A stretch of 64,000 nt of DNA from Mycobacterium kyorinense (GTDB lineage Bacteria > Actinomycetota > Actinomycetes > Mycobacteriales > Mycobacteriaceae): the NCBI RefSeq assembly GCF_001672775.1, contig NZ_LZKJ01000087.1, positions 1 through 64,000 of the forward strand, in the 5' to 3' direction. This document shows, in pieces, positions 34,237 through 41,234 of this stretch; the stretch's first letter is position 1; every line of letters starts with the position of its first letter. Both the position numbers and the translations under genes were made by a program. The notes beneath the pieces are model-generated. The model ran no database searches and was not told the DNA's origin. It saw nothing but the letters and a program-made list of their open reading frames with translations.

Positions 34237-35340
34237 GTGGATTTCGCCGCCTCACCACGGCCGACGCTCGGCGTCGAATGGGAGTTCGCACTGGTCGACG
34301 CGCAGACCCGCGACCTGAGCAACGAAGCCGCCGCCGTGATGGGGGACATCGGCGAAAACCCCTGCGTCCACAAGGAACTACTGCGCAACACCGTTGAAAT
34401 CGTCAGCGGTGTCTGCGACTACACCGGTGAGGCGATGGCCGATCTTCGGGCCACCCTGGGCACCGTCCGTCAGATCGTCCGCGATCGCGGCATGGAGTTG
34501 TTCGGCGCGGGCGCACACCCGTTTGCGCGGTGGTCTGCCCAGAAGCTCACCGACGCACCGCGTTACGCCGAGCTGATCAAGCGCACCCAGTGGTGGGGAC
34601 GGCAGATGCTGATCTGGGGAGTGCACGTGCATGTCGGGCTGTCGTCGGCGCACAAAGTGATGCCGATCATGTCGTCGCTGCTGAACTATTACCCACATCT
34701 GTTGGCGCTGTCGGCCTCCTCGCCGTGGTGGGCCGGTGAGGACACCGGGTATCCCAGTAATCGGGCGATGATGTTTCAGCAGCTGCCCACCGCCGGGTTG
34801 CCGTTCCAGTTTCAAACCTGGTCGCAGTTCGAAAAATTCGTGCATGACCAGAAGAAGACCGGAATCATCGAGGACATCAACGAAATCCGTTGGGATATCC
34901 GGCCTTCACCGCATAACGGCACCCTGGAGGTGCGGGTCTGCGACGGGGTGTCCAACCTGCGTGAGCTGGGTGCACTGGTGGCCTTGACGCACTGCCTGGT
35001 CGTCGATTTGGACCGGCGGCTCGACGCGGGTGAGACACTGCCGACGATGCCGCCGTGGCATCATCAGGAGAACAAGTGGCGGGCCGCCCGCTACGGCCTG
35101 GATGCGGTGATCATCCTCGACGCCGACAGCAACGAACGCTTGGTCACCGAGGATCTCGATGATCTGCTCAACCGCCTCGAGCCGATCGCAAAGTCGTTGC
35201 GCTGCACCGACGAATTGGCCGTCGTCGCAGACATCTGGCAGAACGGGGCGTCGTATCAGCGGCAGCGCCGCGTCGCCGAAGAGCATGACGGCGACCTGCG
35301 GGCAGTCGTCGACTCGCTGGTCGCCGAACTCGACATCTGA
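34237..35340 (+). CDS. Carboxylate-amine ligase, YbdK-type glutamate-cysteine ligase family (Rv0433)
   Basis: 367 residues from GTG 34237; an in-frame GTG at 34189 would give 383 and overlap sodC. The family usually has a few residues before DFAxSPRPT, so the start is uncertain. GCS2 motifs: TLGVEWEFALVD, HKELLRNTVEIVSG, WWGRQMLIWGVHVHVGL, NYYPHLLALSASSPWW and WDIRPSPHNGTLEVRVCDG. Such enzymes join an amino acid to glutamate with ATP. Mycobacteria make mycothiol, so glutathione precursor synthesis need not be the true role. Two bases before the Lon-N gene, so co-transcribed. Confidence 0.88.
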   Translation: MDFAASPRPTLGVEWEFALVDAQTRDLSNEAAAVMGDIGENPCVHKELLRNTVEIVSGVCDYTGEAMADLRATLGTVRQIVRDRGMELFGAGAHPFARWSAQKLTDAPRYAELIKRTQWWGRQMLIWGVHVHVGLSSAHKVMPIMSSLLNYYPHLLALSASSPWWAGEDTGYPSNRAMMFQQLPTAGLPFQFQTWSQFEKFVHDQKKTGIIEDINEIRWDIRPSPHNGTLEVRVCDGVSNLRELGALVALTHCLVVDLDRRLDAGETLPTMPPWHHQENKWRAARYGLDAVIILDADSNERLVTEDLDDLLNRLEPIAKSLRCTDELAVVADIWQNGASYQRQRRVAEEHDGDLRAVVDSLVAELDI

Positions 35341-35342
35341 TC

Positions 35343-35990
35343 ATGGTTGACGCGGAAGCTGTTGAGCTGGCGATGTTTCCGCTCGAGTCTGCGCTGTTGC
35401 CTGACGAGGACCTGCCGCTGCGCATCTTCGAACCCCGCTACACCGCCCTGGTGGCCGACTGCATGCGCACCTCCGATCCGCAGTTCGGGGTGGTGTTGAT
35501 CTCGCGCGGCCGCGAGGTCGGCGGCGGCGATGCACGATGTGATGTGGGCGCGCTGGCCGAAATCACCGAATGCACCGAGCTCGGTTCCGGGCGGTATGCG
35601 CTGCGCTGCCGGATGCGTGAACGAATCCGGGTGTGCGAGTGGCTGCCCGACGACCCGTACCCGCGGGCTCTTGCGCGGGTCTGGCCCGATGAGCCGGGCG
35701 CCTCGGTGACCGACGGTCAGCTCAGCGAGCTCGAGGAGCGGGTGCTGGCGCTGTTCGAGCGGATCGCCGGCGCACGCGGGGTGGCATTGCCGAGTCGCGA
35801 GGTGCTGCTGGGTAGCAGCGATGCGGCCGACCCCGGCGCACGGCTGTATGCGTTGGCGTCGCGCGTCCCGATCGGCCAAGCCGATCGCTACGCGGTGCTG
35901 TCGGCGCCGTCAGCGGCTGAGCGGCTGGCGGCCCTGGACGAAGCCGTCGAGACCGTCGCCGCGATGATTGAATTCCAGCTGTCCGACTAA
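35343..35990 (+). CDS. Lon N-terminal-domain protein without protease (Rv0434)
   Basis: 215 residues formed by a single LON substrate-binding domain: MFPLESALLPDEDLPLRIFE, PRYTALVADCM, FGVVLISRG, DVGALAEITE and RYALRCRMRERIRV, followed by a helical part. No AAA or Ser-Lys protease domain follows, and length is normal for stand-alone members. It may recognise unfolded proteins, but the partner is not known. Last gene of the virR-sodC-Rv0433-Rv0434 run. Its stop overlaps the convergent transporter stop by four bases. Confidence 0.88.
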   Translation: MVDAEAVELAMFPLESALLPDEDLPLRIFEPRYTALVADCMRTSDPQFGVVLISRGREVGGGDARCDVGALAEITECTELGSGRYALRCRMRERIRVCEWLPDDPYPRALARVWPDEPGASVTDGQLSELEERVLALFERIAGARGVALPSREVLLGSSDAADPGARLYALASRVPIGQADRYAVLSAPSAAERLAALDEAVETVAAMIEFQLSD

Positions 35991-37183
35991 CCTTCTTCTT
36001 GGCGGTCGTCACCGCACGACACCGGCACCAACGGCAGCGCTGCCAGCGGAAACAACCCGCTTATCGCAAACGCCAACGGATAACCGGCCGCCATGATCAG
36101 TTCGGCGAACAGCGGCGGCGCCACCGCCACCACCAGTCGCTCGAAGGTGTTCTGTTTGCCCAGCGCCCACCCGCTCCAGAACGGCCCGGCGATCTCCGGA
36201 ATCTTGGTGAACGGCAAGCCATTATCGCCGGTGATCCCGGCTGCGACGACCATGACCGCCACGGCGATCGGTGAGCTCAGCTGGTCGGTGAGCGCCAGCG
36301 CGAACATGACCACGGCGGTGGCGACGGCGATCTTGCGGACCGGCCGCATCCGCGATCCGATCCGGTCCGCCCATCTGCCGGCAGCGATGCGACATAGCGC
36401 GCCCAGGATCTGCGAGGTGCCCACCAGCACACCGGCCCAAGCCACGGATAGGTGGTGCTCGCTGATGAACCAAATCAGCATGAACGTCAGCACTACCGGC
36501 TGGGGCACCATCAGCAGCGCCGAAGCGAAATGAATCCGCCACAGCGGTGTTCCGCGGTAAAGGTCGGCCAGCTCGTGCGGCTTGACTTTCGGGCGGTCCG
36601 GGCGCGGCGGGTCGTGCACCCCCACCGCGCTGGCCACCGCCGCCACCGCGCACAGCGTCGCCGGAAACAGCAGCGCCACCGAGAAATTGCGTTTGGCCAA
36701 TTCCGGCAGCACGATGGCGGCCACCGCGATGCCGAGCGGCTGCGCGGTCTGGCGGATGCCCATCGCCAGCGCGCGCTGGTGGTCGCCGAACAAGCCGGTC
36801 ACCAGCCGGCCGCTGGACGTGATGGTGCTGGCGGCGGCCATGCCGCCGAGGACCAGAAATGCGCCCACCGCGATCATCGAATGCACCGACGCGGCCGCAA
36901 AGCCAGCTGCCGCCGTGAGTCCCAGACCCATCGTGAGCACGATCCGTTCGCCGAGCCGGTCGAGCAGATACCCCCAGGGGATCAGGGTGAGCATCATGCC
37001 GAAGCTCGGCGCCGACGCCAACAGCGCAGCCTCGGCCAGGTTGGTGCCATGCCGAGCCAAGGCGGGGATCAGGAAGGCCACGCCGTTGATGAAGACGTTG
37101 GCGGCCAGCGTCGCCGCCAATGAAACGGCCAGCATCGACCAGCGCCTGGTGGCGCTGACGCATTCGGTCGTCTTGGTGCTCAC
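35987..37183 (-). CDS. Major facilitator superfamily transporter
   Basis: 398 residues from GTG 37183 with GGAAGGG about eight bases upstream; longer in-frame options were rejected. Twelve hydrophobic segments. The loop 2-3 signature is WGYLLDRLGERIV, and a second copy, AGRWADRIGSRMRPV, marks the second half. It lies alone between Rv0434 and a terminator hairpin, leftward. The substrate is unknown; it has the shape of organic-anion or drug efflux/uptake members. Confidence 0.87.
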   Translation of the reverse strand: MSTKTTECVSATRRWSMLAVSLAATLAANVFINGVAFLIPALARHGTNLAEAALLASAPSFGMMLTLIPWGYLLDRLGERIVLTMGLGLTAAAGFAAASVHSMIAVGAFLVLGGMAAASTITSSGRLVTGLFGDHQRALAMGIRQTAQPLGIAVAAIVLPELAKRNFSVALLFPATLCAVAAVASAVGVHDPPRPDRPKVKPHELADLYRGTPLWRIHFASALLMVPQPVVLTFMLIWFISEHHLSVAWAGVLVGTSQILGALCRIAAGRWADRIGSRMRPVRKIAVATAVVMFALALTDQLSSPIAVAVMVVAAGITGDNGLPFTKIPEIAGPFWSGWALGKQNTFERLVVAVAPPLFAELIMAAGYPLAFAISGLFPLAALPLVPVSCGDDRQEEG

Positions 37184-37250
37184 GGCCGCGCCCTTCCGGC
37201 AGTGGATGGACGCGGCATCCGCCAGCCATACCCCTATCGCCCCGTTCGCC

Positions 37251-37303
37251 AAACAGAAGCCAGGGTCGTGATCTCGCCAGGATCACGACCCTGGATTCTG
37301 TTT
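37251..37303 (-). terminator. Long hairpin terminator after the Mrp-methyltransferase genes, possibly bidirectional
   Basis: A stem of 22 pairs with one mismatch: AAACAGAA plus CCAGGGTCGTGATC (37260-37273) pairs with GATCACGACCCTGG (37281-37294) plus TTCTGTTT, around a seven-base loop. On the reverse strand it lies 16 bases after the methyltransferase stop and ends in CTGTTTGG. It should end the leftward transcript and insulate the MFS gene. A-rich and T-rich feet on both sides would allow function in either direction. Confidence 0.75.
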
Positions 37304-37319
37304 CGCGGCGCTAAACGGG

Positions 37320-38075
37320 CTAGCCGGCGAGCCGGGCGTCGATCAACAGGCTGCGCGGGGTGGCGTTCGCCTCCTCGCCGCTCGGTGAGCGGCCGTAGCG
37401 TTCCATGAGATCCAATGCCTCAGTCGTCTCGACCGCCCAATCGCGGTGAGTCAGCCACGTCGCGACGTCGCCGTGCCCCTCCACGGCCACCCGGCTGCTG
37501 CTGGCGCTGAGATCTGTGATCCGCTGAACCAACAACTCCTGTTCGGCCGCCGGCAGATGCGACAACAACCCCTCGACAACGCACAGCGTGGGCGCCACCC
37601 GGTCAAACCCCGCCTGCCGCAAGGCTTTCGGCCAATCCTGGCGTACGTCGACGGGCACGGCGTGATACGTCACAGCGGGGCGGGCGCCATGCGCCGCCAA
37701 CGTGTCGGCCTTGAACTCCAACACGCTCGGCTGGTCGATTTCATAGACGACGCTGCCCTGCACCCACGGCAGCCGCCACGCGCGGGCGTCCAGGCCCGCG
37801 GCAAGGATCACCGTCTGCTCGATGCCGTTGGCGCCGGCAGCAATGAACTGTTCGTCGAACCACTTGGTGCGCACCGCGGTGTAGTCCGCGCCCGGCCCGG
37901 GCGACGGCGCCCGCCACCCCCGCGCGGTGGCGGCGTCGAGGAAGAACTGCGCGTAGGGGTCGGTGAACAGTGGGCAATCCCGCTGGGACTCGGCGGCCCG
38001 AGTGATCGCCCCACCGAGCGCGGTCGCGCCCACATTATCGGCGATGTCTCCGCCGTCGTTGTCAGTCCTGGTCAT
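37320..38075 (-). CDS. SAM-dependent methyltransferase, TIGR00027-type
   Basis: 251 residues from ATG 38075 (GGAAAG upstream). It belongs to the large mycobacterial group of LCMT-like methyltransferases. The N-terminal half has LFTDPYAQFFLDAA and VRTKWFDEQF, the SAM site has TVILAAGLDARAWRLPW and VYEIDQPSVLEFK, and a later block is CVVEGLLSHLP. Substrates in this group are mostly unknown. The start lies inside the end of the mrpG gene (14-base overlap), so it is coupled to the Mrp operon, which is unusual company for this family. Confidence 0.9.
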   Translation of the reverse strand: MTRTDNDGGDIADNVGATALGGAITRAAESQRDCPLFTDPYAQFFLDAATARGWRAPSPGPGADYTAVRTKWFDEQFIAAGANGIEQTVILAAGLDARAWRLPWVQGSVVYEIDQPSVLEFKADTLAAHGARPAVTYHAVPVDVRQDWPKALRQAGFDRVAPTLCVVEGLLSHLPAAEQELLVQRITDLSASSSRVAVEGHGDVATWLTHRDWAVETTEALDLMERYGRSPSGEEANATPRSLLIDARLAG

Positions 38076-38397
38076 CGCTGCTTTCCATTTGGTCGACGGT
38101 GAAGGCTTGCCGGATGTCTTGTTCGCGGTAGGCCAACTGCCCGACCCGGTGCGCAACCACCGGGGCGGTGAGCACGGTGAACACCCCGGTCAAGACGAGC
38201 ATCCCGACGTCGTAGTTGCCGCGCAGCCGGATCGCGGCACCGGCCAGCACCAAAAGCAGGCCCAGCACCTGCGGTTTGGTCGCCGAATGCATTCGGGACA
38301 ACGTGTCGCCGAACCGGACCACGCCAATGGCCGCCGTCAACGCCAGCGCAGAGCCGCCCAGCACCAGCGCTCCGGAGATGACGTCGAGGATGTTCAT
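38062..38397 (-). CDS. mrpG: Mrp cation/proton antiporter subunit G
   Basis: 111 residues, ATG 38397 overlapping the mrpF stop (ATGA). Three membrane helices with the PhaG/MnhG signature: LDVISGALVLGGSALALTAA, VVRFGDTLSRMHSATKPQVL and VLTGVFTVLTAPVVAHRVG. A short charged C-terminal tail follows and overlaps the methyltransferase start. Required with the other subunits for Na+(K+)/H+ exchange in known Mrp complexes. Confidence 0.92.
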   Translation of the reverse strand: MNILDVISGALVLGGSALALTAAIGVVRFGDTLSRMHSATKPQVLGLLLVLAGAAIRLRGNYDVGMLVLTGVFTVLTAPVVAHRVGQLAYREQDIRQAFTVDQMESSDDQD

Positions 38398-38660
38398 CGC
38401 GGTCCTTTGTCGGGGACCCGGAAGCGTGCCACGCTGACCGATCCGACGAAGCTGATCAGCGCCAGCGCCGCCAAACTGTAGGTCACCGTGCTGTCGAGGG
38501 TGAATGCCGCCCAGGTGCCGATTGCGCACATCGTCACCGCGATCAGCGTGTCGAGCGCGACCAGCCGGTCCAGGGTGCTCGGGCCGGCCAGCAGACGATA
38601 CATCGTGATGGCCGCCGCGGCGCCCAGCAGTATCCCGGCGATCAGCCAGACCGTATTCAT
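38394..38660 (-). CDS. mrpF: Mrp cation/proton antiporter subunit F
   Basis: 88 residues, three membrane helices. The MnhF pattern is visible: YRLLAGPSTLDRLVALDTLI in the first loop, with Arg and two Asp residues that are conserved across the family, then CAIGTWAAFTLDSTVTYSLA and SVSVARFR. Four-base overlaps on both sides (mrpE and mrpG) indicate coupled translation. Confidence 0.92.
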   Translation of the reverse strand: MNTVWLIAGILLGAAAAITMYRLLAGPSTLDRLVALDTLIAVTMCAIGTWAAFTLDSTVTYSLAALALISFVGSVSVARFRVPDKGPR

Positions 38661-39190
38661 GCGGAAGCTCCCTCGAATGGCCGCCAATCGTCGTCGCGCT
38701 CGTAGGCGGCCATCAACAACCGCTCGACCTCGGCGACCTGACGGTAGAAGCGGCCGATCGCGCGATCCGAACCGACGTCGACCACATGGCAATAGAACAC
38801 CCGTCGCACCTGGTCGATCTCCAGGACGATCGATCCCGGGATCATCGTCAAGATGTTGACGGCCAACACCAGCACCAGATCGGATTTGATCGACACCTGT
38901 GCCCGCAACACGCCGGCCGGCGGCGGCGGGCCGGGTTTGATGGCCAGCCACGAGACCTGAACGCTGGACACCACCAGATACCACGTGACCCGGATGAGCA
39001 GTCGCAGCACCGACAGTGGGTGCACCCGGCCCTGCACGGGTACCGGCGGCATCGGCAGGAGCCACGTAATCGTCAGCGCGACAAGCACTCCGCTGAGCGC
39101 ATTGGCCGCTGAGTAGGTTCCCCACAGCAGCACCCACACGCCGGTAAGGGCCAGCAGGGTGCTGATTCGCAGTGCGGCGGCCCGCCTCAT
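38657..39190 (-). CDS. mrpE: Mrp cation/proton antiporter subunit E
   Basis: 177 residues. Two N-terminal helices, a third near residues 65-85, then a cytoplasmic domain with the MnhE motif VLVLAVNILTMIPGSIVLEI, followed by VFYCHVVDVG. The C-terminal end (YERDDDWRPFEGASA) is variable. Four-base overlaps with mrpD and mrpF. Confidence 0.9.
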   Translation of the reverse strand: MRRAAALRISTLLALTGVWVLLWGTYSAANALSGVLVALTITWLLPMPPVPVQGRVHPLSVLRLLIRVTWYLVVSSVQVSWLAIKPGPPPPAGVLRAQVSIKSDLVLVLAVNILTMIPGSIVLEIDQVRRVFYCHVVDVGSDRAIGRFYRQVAEVERLLMAAYERDDDWRPFEGASA

Positions 39191-40776
39191 CGCACTGCTC
39201 CTAACACCGCAGAGATGTAGTGGCCGCGGTCGAGCACCTCGGCGGCGGCCCGGTCGCTGTAGGCGAACAGCGGTCCAGCGAACACCGTCAACGCCACCCC
39301 GACGGCGATCAGCGCGACGGTGGCCGCGATCATGCCGACCGGCATCCGGCCGACGTCGTCGCGTTCGTCGAATGCGATGTCTTCGGTGTCCTCGAGCAAT
39401 ACGGTCGTGCGTGCTGCCACCAGGTCACCGTCGGGAGCATCGACGCGCGGGCGCCAAAACGCTTTGGTCCATACCCGCGACACCACGTACAGCGTCAGCA
39501 GACTGGTCACCACGCCACCGGCCACCAGCACCCAGGCCAGCACCGACCCGTCGATTGCGCCGGCCCGCAACAGGGCAACCTTGCCGATGAATCCTGAAAA
39601 TGGCGGTATACCACCAAGGTTCAGCGCTGGGAGCAGAAAGATGAAGGCCAGCAACGGGTTTGCGGCCAGGCCGCCGAGTCGTTGCAAGCTCGACGCGCCG
39701 CCTTGGCGTTCGATCAGGCCGGTCGCCAGGAACAGCGTGGTCTGCACGACGATGTGGTGCGCCACGTAGTAGATCGCGCCGGACATGCCGACCTGACTGG
39801 ACAGCGCCACTCCGAACACCATGTAGCCGATGTGGCTGACCAGCGTGAAAGACAGCAGACGTTTGATGTCGCTTTGGGCGATGGCGCCGAGAATGCCGAC
39901 CAGCATGGTCAGCAACGCGGCCACCAGCAGCAGGTGGTTCAGCCCGGCGTCGGGAAACAGCAGCGAATGCGCCCGGATGATCGCATAGATACCCACCTTG
40001 GTCAGAATCCCGGCGAACACTGCGGTGACCGGCGCCGGCGCGGTGGGGTAGGAGTCGGGCAGCCACGCCGACAGGGGGAAAACCGCGGCCTTGATGCCAA
40101 AGGCGATGAGCAGCACCGCGAACATCGCGCTCCGGGTGCCGGCGCTGACGCCGCCGATCCGCACAGCGAGTTCGGCCATGTTCAGCGTGCCGGTCGCGGC
40201 GTAGATCAGCGCGATGCCCAGCAGGAAGATCAGCGACGAGACCAGCGACACCATCACGTAGCCGATGCCGGCGCGGACCCGAGCGGCGCTGGCGCCGATG
40301 GTCAGCAGCACGTAGCTGGCGCTCAACAGCACCTCGAACCCGACGAACAGGTTGAACAAGTCGCCGGCCAGAAACGCCATACACACACCGGACGCCAGGG
40401 CCAGATAAGTCGGCAGAAAGATCGACACGGGCTGGCGGTCACCGCCGTCGCGGATACCTTGGCCGATCGCGTACACCACCACGGCCAGTAACACGATCGA
40501 CGACACCACCAGCATCAGCGCCGAGAGCCGGTCGACAACCAGCGTGATGCCCAGCGGGCCCAACGCGGTTGGTCCCCATCCGCCGACATGCAGCGCCAAC
40601 GTGCCGTCCCGGTCGGTCAGGTAGAGCAGCGCCGCGCAGATCACCACGATCATCGACAGCGCGGCCAACGTGACCGCGCGCTGCAGCCGGGGCCGTCGGC
40701 CCGCGACCAGCGTCGCGGCCGCGCCGAGCGTGGGAACCAGCACCGGAAGCGGGATCAGGTTGGCGGCCAACGTCAT
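39187..40776 (-). CDS. mrpD: Mrp cation/proton antiporter subunit D (NuoM/N-like)
   Basis: 529 residues with about 14 membrane helices, related to the proton-pumping NuoL/M/N subunits of complex I. Key blocks: DRLSALMLVVSSIVLLAVVV, DLFNLFVGFEVLLSASYVLL (the conserved Glu of TM5), AAVFPLSAWLPDSYPTAPAP (TM7-8 Lys/Pro region), and LSFTLVSHIGYMVFGVAL. It forms half of the antiporter ion path with MrpA. Four-base overlaps on both sides. Confidence 0.93.
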   Translation of the reverse strand: MTLAANLIPLPVLVPTLGAAATLVAGRRPRLQRAVTLAALSMIVVICAALLYLTDRDGTLALHVGGWGPTALGPLGITLVVDRLSALMLVVSSIVLLAVVVYAIGQGIRDGGDRQPVSIFLPTYLALASGVCMAFLAGDLFNLFVGFEVLLSASYVLLTIGASAARVRAGIGYVMVSLVSSLIFLLGIALIYAATGTLNMAELAVRIGGVSAGTRSAMFAVLLIAFGIKAAVFPLSAWLPDSYPTAPAPVTAVFAGILTKVGIYAIIRAHSLLFPDAGLNHLLLVAALLTMLVGILGAIAQSDIKRLLSFTLVSHIGYMVFGVALSSQVGMSGAIYYVAHHIVVQTTLFLATGLIERQGGASSLQRLGGLAANPLLAFIFLLPALNLGGIPPFSGFIGKVALLRAGAIDGSVLAWVLVAGGVVTSLLTLYVVSRVWTKAFWRPRVDAPDGDLVAARTTVLLEDTEDIAFDERDDVGRMPVGMIAATVALIAVGVALTVFAGPLFAYSDRAAAEVLDRGHYISAVLGAVR

Positions 40777-41234
40777 CGCGACCCCTGATGTCCGGGCAGC
40801 GCGTCGAGCTCGTCGGGTTCGTCGGTGTCGGGGTAGGGCTCCGCCGGGTCGGCGTCGACGTCGGCGGCTTCTTCGTCGGACAGCTGCGCGACGCGGGTGT
40901 CTTCGGGGTCTTTGCCGACGGCTTCGGCGGCGGTGAGTCGGTAGGACCGGTAGGCCAGGGCCAGCACGAAGGCCGCGACGCCCATCGTGATCACGATCGC
41001 GGTCAGCACCATGGCCTGCGCCAGCGGGTCGGCGGCCGGCTTGTCGGGGGTGTCGTGACCGTAGATCGGCGAATCGCCGGGTGGGCCGCTGACGTTGACG
41101 ATCAGCAGGTTGAAGGCATTGCTGATCAGCAGCAGCCCCAGCAGCATCCGGGTCAGGGTGCGTTCCAGCAGCAGGTAGACCCCGCAGCTGGTGAGGCCGC
41201 CGATCGCGAGCAGTGGAACCAGGTCGACGGTCAT
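40773..41234 (-). CDS. mrpC: Mrp cation/proton antiporter subunit C (NuoK-like)
   Basis: 153 residues. Three helices in the first ~105 residues with the NuoK-like pattern GVYLLLERTLTRMLLGLLLI and SNAFNLLIV, and DPLAQAMVLTAIVITMGVAA. An acidic C-terminal tail of about 45 residues (DVDADPAEPYPDTDEPDELD) extends the family core. Four-base overlaps with mrpA upstream and mrpD downstream. Confidence 0.92.
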   Translation of the reverse strand: MTVDLVPLLAIGGLTSCGVYLLLERTLTRMLLGLLLISNAFNLLIVNVSGPPGDSPIYGHDTPDKPAADPLAQAMVLTAIVITMGVAAFVLALAYRSYRLTAAEAVGKDPEDTRVAQLSDEEAADVDADPAEPYPDTDEPDELDALPGHQGSR

